From NCBI GenBank assembly GCA_902803635.1, contig CADCQU010000166.1, forward strand, positions 1-6,660: 6,660 bases of DNA, read 5' to 3'. This DNA comes from an uncultured Lachnospiraceae bacterium. GTDB taxonomy: Bacteria; Bacillota; Clostridia; Lachnospirales; Lachnospiraceae. Positions 1-5,601 of the stretch are shown one piece after another; position 1 is the first letter of the stretch; each line of letters starts with the position of its first letter. A program made the translations under genes and the position numbers. The notes below the pieces were generated by a model. It was not told the origin of the DNA. It did no database searches and saw only the letters and a list, made by a program, of their open reading frames with translations.

Positions 1-239
1 ATTTCCGGATAGACAACCGCCCAGTCCGAGGCGTTGACTGTGCCGTCCTTGCTGGTGGCTGTGGGAGCGTCCACGTTCAAATACTCGATGTCGCTCCGCG
101 TAAGCGGGCCAAGCTCGCCGCGGTTCTTGAGGTAATACTTCACATCCCCCTTCGTGAGGAAGCCACCGAGGAGGAGAACCGCACATACCACAAGTACGAG
201 GGCAATGATGCCTTTTACGAGTTTCGATTTTTTGTCCAT
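1..239 (-). CDS. Membrane-anchored or exported protein, N-terminal part (possibly a multiheme cytochrome)
   Basis: Partial gene cut by the window edge; 79 complete codons are visible. The ATG at 239-237 is preceded by a near-perfect Shine-Dalgarno (AAAGGAGG, 253-246, 6 nt spacing), which fixes the start. The product begins MDKKSKLVKG, then has a hydrophobic stretch at residues 9-28 ending LLLGGF. This is either an uncleaved signal anchor or a signal peptide. The exported part that follows is polar (KGDVKYYLKNRGELGPLTRS, then a segment ending ASDWAVVYPE). No CxxCH haem motif is visible, so function cannot be assigned. The short N(A)SDW..xYP pattern after an N-terminal membrane segment resembles, from memory, the start of small c552/NrfA-like multiheme cytochromes of anaerobes. 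That is a weak resemblance. The gene lies in the same direction as rnfB, 195 nt downstream, and could be co-transcribed with it. Confidence 0.75.
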   Translation of the reverse strand, partial: MDKKSKLVKGIIALVLVVCAVLLLGGFLTKGDVKYYLKNRGELGPLTRSDIEYLNVDAPTATSKDGTVNASDWAVVYPE

Positions 240-290
240 ACCACACCTCCTTTCCAAAATTTTCGGTGCAAATACAACAATTCCTCTGTC

Positions 291-428
291 CAGGCGAGCC
301 CCCTCTCCGTCACGGCTTCGCCGTGCCACCTCCCCCTTGAGGGGGAGGCAAGGGTCGCAAACACCGTTAGCGAATGCTCTCCTTTGGCACCTCCCCCTTG
401 AGGGGGAGGCAAGGGTCGGAGACGCCTG
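291..428. repeat. Palindromic intergenic repeat element (MITE/REP-like) with two 31-bp direct repeats
   Basis: This fills most of the gap between rnfB and the downstream gene. A perfect 31-bp direct repeat occurs at 327-357 and 388-418 (period 61). Each copy contains a 9-bp perfect hairpin with a 2-nt loop (CCTCCCCCT/AGGGGGAGG; arms 329-337/340-348 and 390-398/401-409). A third hairpin, CACGGC-ttc-GCCGTG, lies at 311-325. The element is bounded by a 6-bp inverted pair, CAGGCG at 291-296 and CGCCTG at 423-428. No clear target-site duplication is seen. Similar CCTCCCCC/GGGGGAGG palindromes recur between genes in many clostridial genomes, from general knowledge and not checked here. It encodes nothing credible. 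As RNA it would fold strongly and could stabilise the rnf mRNA 3' end or reduce read-through, but no T-run follows either hairpin. Confidence 0.8.
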
Positions 429-434
429 AATTTC

Positions 435-1232
435 TTATCCCTCCGTCGGAGGAAGGATTACCTTCACGGGGCACTTTGCCGCGCATTTGCCGCACTGGGT
501 GCATTTGTCGTAGTCCACGTGGGCGAGGTTGTTCTCGACGGTGATGGCCCCGAATTCGCACTGCCTGACGCAGAGCATGCAGCCGATGCAGCCGGCCTGG
601 CAGACCTGCTTGACAGTCGGACCCTTGTCCCTGTTCGAGCACTGGACCGCGACGCGCTTTGCGACCGGCTTGATCTCGATGAGGTGCTTCGGGCAGGCCT
701 TCGCGCAAAGACCGCAGCCGATGCATTTGCCTTCGTTGACCACGGCCACGCCGTCCACCACGCGGATGGCTCCCTCGGGGCAGACGGACACGCAGCTTCC
801 GAGGCCGACGCACCCAAAGTCGCATTCCGCAAGCGAAAGTCCCGCGTTAACCGCCGCCCGACAGTCCTTGATGCCGACATAGTTGCCATGATTCTTGGTC
901 ACCTCGCAGGAGCCCTTGCATTTGACAAATGCCGCCTTCTTCTCCACGGCCCCGGCGGTGACTCCCATAATCGCGGCAACTTTCTCGGCCACCGGGCCGC
1001 CGCCGACCGGGCAGCCGTTCACGGGCGCCTCGCCCGCCGCGACCGCCGCCGCCAGCGCGTCACAGCCTGCGTACCCGCAGGCTCCGCAGTTATTTCCCGG
1101 AAGCTCGGCGCGGACAGCCGCCTCGCGCTCGTCCACTTCCACCTTGTATTTGTTGCCGACAAATACCAGCCCCGCGCCGACTAAGAGCCCGATGACGGTA
1201 ATGGCAACCGTTGTAATGATGATTGTCTGCAT
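435..1232 (-). CDS. rnfB: RnfB, ferredoxin-accepting Fe-S subunit of the Rnf complex
   Basis: 265 aa. RnfB accepts electrons from reduced ferredoxin on the cytoplasmic side and feeds them to the membrane subunits. Residues 5-25 form one hydrophobic anchor. An FS4-type [4Fe-4S] motif follows: C49-x2-C52-x4-C57-x16-C74 (CGACGYAGC). The C-terminal half holds two double-cluster ferredoxin regions. The first combines C137/C141/C147/C151 (CVGLGSCVSVCP) with C170-x2-C-x2-C-x3-C180P. The second combines C215-x2-C-x2-C-x3-C225 with C244-x2-C-x2-C-x3-C254P. Extra cysteines at 105, 109, 124, 198 and 211 may hold a further cluster. The layout matches the long, cysteine-rich RnfB of clostridia and differs from the shorter enterobacterial RsxB (about 190 aa). 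The gene starts 15 nt after rnfA behind a GGAGGGAGG site and is the last rnf gene, ending in TAA. Confidence 0.96.
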   Translation of the reverse strand: MQTIIITTVAITVIGLLVGAGLVFVGNKYKVEVDEREAAVRAELPGNNCGACGYAGCDALAAAVAAGEAPVNGCPVGGGPVAEKVAAIMGVTAGAVEKKAAFVKCKGSCEVTKNHGNYVGIKDCRAAVNAGLSLAECDFGCVGLGSCVSVCPEGAIRVVDGVAVVNEGKCIGCGLCAKACPKHLIEIKPVAKRVAVQCSNRDKGPTVKQVCQAGCIGCMLCVRQCEFGAITVENNLAHVDYDKCTQCGKCAAKCPVKVILPPTEG

Positions 1233-1247
1233 TTTTCAGCCTCCCTC

Positions 1248-1826
1248 CTACCACGTGATCCCCGAGAAGCCCATAAACGCGATCGACATGAGCGCGGCGG
1301 CGATGAGCACGACCGGCGCCCCCCGGAAGGGCTTCGGGATGTCCTCCTCGCGGATCCGGGAGCGGATACCGGCCAGAAGGACGATGGCAAGCGTGTAGCC
1401 GACCGCCGTGCCGAAGCCTGCAAATACGCTCTGCCAGAAATCGTAGCCGTTCTGGACATTTGTCAGGGCGACGCCGAGCACCGCGCAGTTGGTGGTGATG
1501 AGGGGAAGGTAGATTCCCAGCGACTTGTAGAGGGTCGGCGAGGTCTTCTTCAGGAACATTTCCACGATCTGCACCAGGGCCGCGATGATTAGGATGAAGA
1601 CGATAGTCTTCATGTAGTCAAGGCCGAAGGGCTCCAGCAGGAACGTGTACAGAAGATTTGCAACTGCCGATGCGATGGTGATGACAAATATAACCGCCCC
1701 GCCAAGGCAGAGGGAGGGCTTGATTTGCCGTGACACGCCGAGGAAGGAGCAAATGCCGAGGAACTGGTTTAAGACCACGTTGTTGATGAGCGCCCCGGCG
1801 ATGATGATCAGGATTAGTTCTTTCAT
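1248..1826 (-). CDS. rnfA: RnfA, integral membrane subunit of the Rnf complex
   Basis: 192 aa, the usual RnfA length, and almost entirely hydrophobic with about six membrane segments. RnfA and RnfE (like NqrE and NqrD) are homologous, lie in opposite orientation in the membrane, and together hold an Fe-S centre in the bilayer that passes electrons across it. The expected cysteines are present: C26 in the NQFLGICSFLG motif and C114 in TTNCAVLG. C40 is additional. Other family signatures are the start GALINNVVLNQFLG and the segment SLGIYLPLITTNCAVLGVAL. The ATG overlaps the rnfE stop as ATGA, and its Shine-Dalgarno (AAAGGAGGAG) lies inside the last codons of rnfE, so translation is probably coupled. 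It ends with TAG, 15 nt before rnfB. The assignment as RnfA and not RnfE follows from the LNQFLGIC motif and gene order. Confidence 0.97.
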   Translation of the reverse strand: MKELILIIIAGALINNVVLNQFLGICSFLGVSRQIKPSLCLGGAVIFVITIASAVANLLYTFLLEPFGLDYMKTIVFILIIAALVQIVEMFLKKTSPTLYKSLGIYLPLITTNCAVLGVALTNVQNGYDFWQSVFAGFGTAVGYTLAIVLLAGIRSRIREEDIPKPFRGAPVVLIAAALMSIAFMGFSGITW

Positions 1827-2527
1827 GCGTTCTCTCCTCCTTTCGCCGGCTTCTTCTCACAGGGTGTCTGGCAGGCCGCGCAGCCGCCGTCGCACCCGTC
1901 GCTCTCGACGAGCTTCCGCTGCCGCGTCTTGATGCCGATCGCGTTCATGATGGCCACGAAGAAGGCAATCACGAGGAAGGCTCCGGGCGGCTGGGCAAAA
2001 ATCCCGATTGGGGGGACCGATTCCGGCAGCACCTGGAAGCCGAAGACCGTCCCGCTGCCGAGCAGCTCGCGGACGATGCCGGCGAGCGTGAGGGCCAGCG
2101 TAAAGCCAAGGCCCATGCCAAGGCCGTCCATCACGGAAAGCCACGGCGTATGCTTATTTGCGTAGGCCTCGGCGCGGCCGAGGATGATGCAGTTCACGAC
2201 GATAAGCGGGATGTAAATTCCCAATGCGTCGTACACCGAGGGAAGGAAGCCCTGGATGAGGAGCTCGGTCACCGTCACGAGCGAGGCGACGATGACGATG
2301 TAGGCCGGCAGCCGCACCTCGTCCGGAATCACCTTGCGAAGGAGCGAGATAACCAGGTTCGAGAGGATGAGGACCGCCGTCGTGGAGAGGCCCATGCCGA
2401 TGCCGTTGAAGGCCTGCGTGGACACCGCGAGCGTCGGACACATGCCGAGCATCAGAACCAGCGTGGGGTTCTCCTTAATAATGCCATTGTACAAGCGTTC
2501 CAGAGAAGGATTCATCTTCTTATTCAT
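1823..2527 (-). CDS. rnfE: RnfE, integral membrane subunit with a four-cysteine C-terminal tail
   Basis: 234 aa, partner of RnfA in the transmembrane Fe-S electron step. Family motifs are the N-terminal ENPTLVLMLGMCPTLAVST (C30) and the mid-protein YIPLIVVNCIILGRAEAYA (C113); these cysteines are the expected ligands of the intramembrane cluster. About six hydrophobic segments span residues 22-200. The protein then continues past the last membrane helix with a soluble tail, residues 201-234, containing C212-x3-C216-x2-C219-x3-C223 (CDGGCAACQTPC). The transmembrane core does not need this tail, and the spacing could bind a metal or Fe-S cluster, but that is inference. The ATG overlaps the end of the rnfDG gene (ATGA), with an AAGGAGG site at 2539-2533. 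Overall length is close to other RnfE/RsxE proteins (about 200-235 aa), so the composition of the tail is what stands out. Confidence 0.96.
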   Translation of the reverse strand: MNKKMNPSLERLYNGIIKENPTLVLMLGMCPTLAVSTQAFNGIGMGLSTTAVLILSNLVISLLRKVIPDEVRLPAYIVIVASLVTVTELLIQGFLPSVYDALGIYIPLIVVNCIILGRAEAYANKHTPWLSVMDGLGMGLGFTLALTLAGIVRELLGSGTVFGFQVLPESVPPIGIFAQPPGAFLVIAFFVAIMNAIGIKTRQRKLVESDGCDGGCAACQTPCEKKPAKGGENA

Positions 2528-4104
2528 TGTGTTCCTCCTTCCCGCATATAGGTGTTGATAAAGTCAAGTCCCGCGTTCACGGCGTTGACCACCGCGCTGG
2601 AGGTCACCGTCGCGCCGGACAGGCTGTCAATCTCGTCGTCCCCCGACGCCCCGCCCTTCACAAGGGTGAACTCGGAGACGTTCTTTCCGGCAAATTGCCC
2701 CTTGAAGGCGTCCGTGTCGGCGAGCATGCCAAGGCCGGGTGTCTCCGTGAGCTTCGTGAACGAGATGCCGTTGATCGTTCCGTCCGGCGAGACGCCGAGG
2801 GCCAGCGTGATGTCCCCGTCATTTCCGTCGCCGGATGTCACGCTCACGGCATAGCCTACGACCTTTCCGTTCTCGTCCATGGCAACAAAAGCTTCATTAA
2901 TATATGCCTTCCCGAAGGAGGTGCCGTACACGCCGCCGCCCAGGGCCTCGATGGCAGCGTCCGCGCTCTCCAGCTTCACGAAGTGGTCGGCATCCGGGCA
3001 GACCGACAGATAGGCCTTCGCCTTCGCCGCCTGCTTCTGCTCCTCGATGGAGTCCTTGGTCAGCGTATACACGCCGCTGAGGGCGATACCGGCGAGAAGC
3101 GTGATGATGGTGAGAGCCACGACCGGCTTCGGAATCCGCTTGTAGAAGGGCTTCTTCTCCTTCTCGGAGAAGCCAACGAGAGCGTTCTTCCGGTACGCGC
3201 GCGGCTTCGGGACGATGTAGAGGTCGATCAGCGGCGTCAGCAGGTTGCCCAGAATGATCGCGTAGCTGAAGGAGTCCGCCGAGGAGCCGAACACGCGGAA
3301 AATGCCGCCCCAGAGGCCGATGACAATGCCGTAGACCGTCTGCCCGAGTCGGCTCACGGGCGAGGTCGTGTAGTCGGTCGCCATGAAGAACGCGCCGCTC
3401 ACCACGCCGCCGCCGCAGAGCTGGGCCGCAAGGAACTTCAAGTCAAAGCCCTGCCCGCCGAAAAGCAGCATGAAGAGGGAGAACGAGATCAGAATCGAGA
3501 AACAAATCTGCCCGTGAATAATGTCCAGGGCCCAGAGCACAAGGCCGCCGCAGAGAAGCGCAAGGACGCTGCTCCCGATGATGCCGTTGCTCGTGCCGAG
3601 GAACATCTCGGTGATGTTGACCGCCTTCCCGGCCTTGAGGGCTGCCATCGGCGTCGCCGAGGACACGCCGTCCACCTCGAAGGTCGTCATCGCCTTGCCG
3701 AAGGAGATGAGCAAAAAGCACCTCGCCGCGAGGGCCGGGTTCATAAAGTTCTTGCCAAGCCCGCCGAAGCAGCATTTGACGACGAAAATGGCGAAGATGC
3801 CGCCCAGGATCGGGATGAAGATCGGGACGGACGGGGAGAGCGTGAGGGCAAGCACGAGGCCCGTCACGACCGCGCTCCCGTCCTTCCAGGTATCCGGTTT
3901 GTGCGCAATCTTGTCAAATACAAATTCCGTCAGCACGCAGGAGAGGACCGCCGCGAGGATGATCCACAGCGCCCGGATCCCGTAGGCATAGACGCCCACC
4001 GCCGCCGCCGGCAGAAGGGCCAGCGAGACGACCATCATGATAAATGGCGTGGTCCACCGGTCGCGGACATGCGGGCTTGAAGAGACATTCAATGTAGCGT
4101 TCAT
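2524..4104 (-). CDS. rnfDG: RnfD-RnfG fusion, membrane flavoprotein subunits in one chain
   Basis: 526 aa in one uninterrupted frame. Residues 1-305 are RnfD (NqrB/RnfD family), a polytopic membrane protein with about ten hydrophobic segments. Its conserved GKNFMNPALAAR stretch lies at 117-128 and the covalent-FMN motif SSAT at 148-151 (predicted flavin on T151). Residues 306-328 are a Lys/Glu-rich linker (SEKEKKPFYKRIPK). Residues 329-347 are the single N-terminal membrane helix of RnfG. Residues 385-515 are its extracytoplasmic FMN-binding domain, with TETPGLGM at 453-460 and the covalent-FMN motif SGAT at 496-499 (T499). Elsewhere rnfD and rnfG are normally separate genes. The positively charged cytoplasmic linker fits the topology of both halves. 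Flavinylation would need an ApbE transferase, whose gene is not seen here. The start overlaps the rnfC stop (ATGA), with GGGAGGT just upstream. Confidence 0.95.
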   Translation of the reverse strand: MNATLNVSSSPHVRDRWTTPFIMMVVSLALLPAAAVGVYAYGIRALWIILAAVLSCVLTEFVFDKIAHKPDTWKDGSAVVTGLVLALTLSPSVPIFIPILGGIFAIFVVKCCFGGLGKNFMNPALAARCFLLISFGKAMTTFEVDGVSSATPMAALKAGKAVNITEMFLGTSNGIIGSSVLALLCGGLVLWALDIIHGQICFSILISFSLFMLLFGGQGFDLKFLAAQLCGGGVVSGAFFMATDYTTSPVSRLGQTVYGIVIGLWGGIFRVFGSSADSFSYAIILGNLLTPLIDLYIVPKPRAYRKNALVGFSEKEKKPFYKRIPKPVVALTIITLLAGIALSGVYTLTKDSIEEQKQAAKAKAYLSVCPDADHFVKLESADAAIEALGGGVYGTSFGKAYINEAFVAMDENGKVVGYAVSVTSGDGNDGDITLALGVSPDGTINGISFTKLTETPGLGMLADTDAFKGQFAGKNVSEFTLVKGGASGDDEIDSLSGATVTSSAVVNAVNAGLDFINTYMREGGTQ

Positions 4105-5459
4105 TTTTTACCTCCCGCCGCCTGCGCGCGCTTTTTCGCCATAATCTCGGCCTTGGCCTGCTTGAAGACCTGCGTCAGCGGGCGTTTGGCCGGGCAAATG
4201 TACGCGCAGGAACCGCACTGGATGCATTCCAGACCGTACAGCTTCTTCTCGTACCGTTCCTCATTTCCCGCTTCCCAGGCTTCCGCCATCATCTGCGGCA
4301 TGAGGCCCTGCGGGCAGACCGTCGTGCAGCGGCCGCAGCGAAGGCAGGCCGTCATTTGCCGCTCGGCAATCTCCGCCGGGTCATTTGCCAGGATCGTGAT
4401 GCCATTTGTCGTCTTCACCACCGGGACGTCGACGGAGCTCATCGCAAAGCCCATCATCGGACCGCCGGCGAGAACCTTCTTCGGTTCCTTACCGCCCTTG
4501 AAGCCCCCGGCAAACTCGATAATCTCCGCAACGCTCGTCCCATCCGGAACGATGAGGTTCATCGGGCATTCGACGCCCTCGCCGGTCACCGTGAGGACGT
4601 GCGTAAACAGCGGCTCGCCGAAGCAGACCGCCCGCTGGATGGCGTAGACGGTGCCGACGTTCTGGACGATGCAGCCGACATCCGCCGGAAGGCTCGTGAC
4701 CGGGAAATCGACCCCGGCAACCGCCTGGATGAGGCTGCGCTCGCCGCCCTGAGGGTATTTCGTGTGGAGCGGAAGAACCTCGATGTCCTTCTTTCCCGCA
4801 GCGGCCTTCTGCATGGCCGAAATCGCCTCGGGCTTATTTTCCTCGATGCAAATGACGCCCGTCGCATTTGGGAACATGCCGACGAGGAGCTGCATCCCCT
4901 CGACGATGGCATTTGCCTCCTCTCGCATCAAATGGTCGTTGCCGGTAAGGTACGGCTCGCACTCCGCGCCATTTGCAATGATGTAGCGGATCGCGTCCGG
5001 GTTCTTCGGGCCAAGCTTCACGTGCGTCGGAAAGCCCGCGCCGCCAAGGCCCACGATGCCGGCCGCCTTGACGGCCGAGAGAATGTCGTCCTTCGTAAAC
5101 TTGCTGGTGTCACGGCGTTTGCAATAGCGATCCGCGTCCAGGGATGTAAACTGGCCGTCGTTCTCCACCACGACGCATTCCAGCAGGGCACCGGAAATAC
5201 TGCGTCTCTTTTCCACAGCCTTGACCTTGCCCGAACAGGAACAGATCACGTTGGCGGACACAAAGCCGTCCGCCTCGCCAATCACCTGTCCGGCAAGCAC
5301 GCTGTCTCCCTTTTTGACAACTGCCCGCGCAGGTTTCCCGATGTGCTGCGAAAGCGGATAGACCATCTCCCCCTTCGGGAGAAACCTGGTCAGCTTCGCA
5401 TCCCGGCTCAAGGCCTTGGCATCATCGGGGTGAACCCCGCCGAAGAATGTTTTTTTCAC
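4101..5459 (-). CDS. rnfC: RnfC, NADH-binding FMN/Fe-S subunit of the Rnf complex
   Basis: 452 aa, a peripheral cytoplasmic subunit that exchanges electrons with NAD(H). In order: an RnfC N-terminal barrel-like region (FFGGVHPDDAK start; lipoyl-like stretch about 30-80 with VKKGDSVLAGQVIGEADG); the nucleotide/FMN-binding core with GLGGAGFPTHVK at 137-148 and NGAECEPYLTGN at 163-174, as in NuoF-like proteins; a SLBB-like region about 285-320; and a C-terminal double [4Fe-4S] ferredoxin domain with C372-x2-C-x2-C-x3-C382P and C412-x2-C-x2-C-x3-C422P. Length matches the usual 430-450 aa and no key motif is missing. It is first in the operon. The start codon is GTG (5459-5457), supported by AGGAGG at 5472-5467 with 7 nt spacing and by alignment of KKTFFGGVHP with typical RnfC N-termini. 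It ends in TGA overlapping the next ATG. Confidence 0.97.
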   Translation of the reverse strand: MKKTFFGGVHPDDAKALSRDAKLTRFLPKGEMVYPLSQHIGKPARAVVKKGDSVLAGQVIGEADGFVSANVICSCSGKVKAVEKRRSISGALLECVVVENDGQFTSLDADRYCKRRDTSKFTKDDILSAVKAAGIVGLGGAGFPTHVKLGPKNPDAIRYIIANGAECEPYLTGNDHLMREEANAIVEGMQLLVGMFPNATGVICIEENKPEAISAMQKAAAGKKDIEVLPLHTKYPQGGERSLIQAVAGVDFPVTSLPADVGCIVQNVGTVYAIQRAVCFGEPLFTHVLTVTGEGVECPMNLIVPDGTSVAEIIEFAGGFKGGKEPKKVLAGGPMMGFAMSSVDVPVVKTTNGITILANDPAEIAERQMTACLRCGRCTTVCPQGLMPQMMAEAWEAGNEERYEKKLYGLECIQCGSCAYICPAKRPLTQVFKQAKAEIMAKKRAQAAGGKK

Positions 5460-5466
5460 TCCCCTG

Positions 5467-5472
5467 CCTCCT
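5467..5472 (-). promoter_or_regulatory. Shine-Dalgarno site of rnfC
   Basis: AGGAGG read on the minus strand, 7 nt before the GTG codon at 5459-5457. There is no ATG in frame at this position, so this site decides the GTG start for rnfC. Confidence 0.85.
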
Positions 5473-5498
5473 ATTTCTAAAAAGTGACTTTAATACAC

Positions 5499-5532
5499 AC
5501 TATACTATACCTAAAAAAATCAATTCTGGCAA
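5499..5532 (-). promoter_or_regulatory. Predicted sigma-70-type promoter of the rnf operon
   Basis: On the minus strand, TTGCCA (5532-5527) and TATAGT (5509-5504) are separated by exactly 17 nt, close to the TTGACA/TATAAT consensus. A second TATAGT at 5504-5499 overlaps the first as a tandem copy. Transcription would start near 5497, giving a leader of about 38 nt before the rnfC GTG. The stretch is AT-rich in an otherwise GC-rich window. No experimental support is available. Confidence 0.6.
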
Positions 5533-5555
5533 GAGTGAAGTAAATGTGTTACAAT
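5527..5555 (+). promoter_or_regulatory. Predicted extended -10 promoter of the M15 peptidase gene
   Basis: On the plus strand, TACAAT at 5550-5555 is preceded by TG plus one base (TGT, 5547-5549), an extended -10 element. The hexamer 17 nt upstream is TGGCAA (5527-5532), a weak -35; extended -10 promoters often tolerate this. The leader to the ATG at 5602 would be about 40 nt. The same hexamer is the -35 of the opposing rnf promoter. Confidence 0.5.
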
Positions 5556-5601
5556 GTCTTTTGTCTTTTTTCATTCCAATATCTTTTCGGAGGACATACA
5601 T

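Noticed and set aside
329..409. GC-rich hairpins after rnfB as an intrinsic terminator
   Set aside because: No T-run follows either hairpin on either strand, so a canonical Rho-independent terminator is not supported, although some effect on read-through is possible.
327..418. Two 31-bp repeats separated by 30 bp, resembling a minimal CRISPR array
   Set aside because: Only two copies, each almost entirely a long perfect palindrome, inside a larger bounded repeat, with no cas gene in view. A palindromic intergenic repeat explains it better.
3121..3207. Possible frameshift or internal start separating rnfD from rnfG
   Set aside because: The frame is continuous, the linker composition is sensible for a cytoplasmic loop, and no ATG with a well-spaced Shine-Dalgarno is present. 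Kept as a fusion, with read-level confirmation suggested.
2527..4080. Long open frame (517 codons) on the plus strand opposite rnfDG
   Set aside because: It is antisense to an unmistakable RnfD-RnfG protein, its product is Arg/His/Glu-rich low-complexity, and it has no convincing start context. It is a by-product of GC-rich codon usage.
5541..5560. TTGTAACA-like half-site (minus strand) as a Rex redox-repressor operator
   Set aside because: Only one half resembles the TTGT...ACAA palindrome; the other half is missing, so an operator call is not supported.
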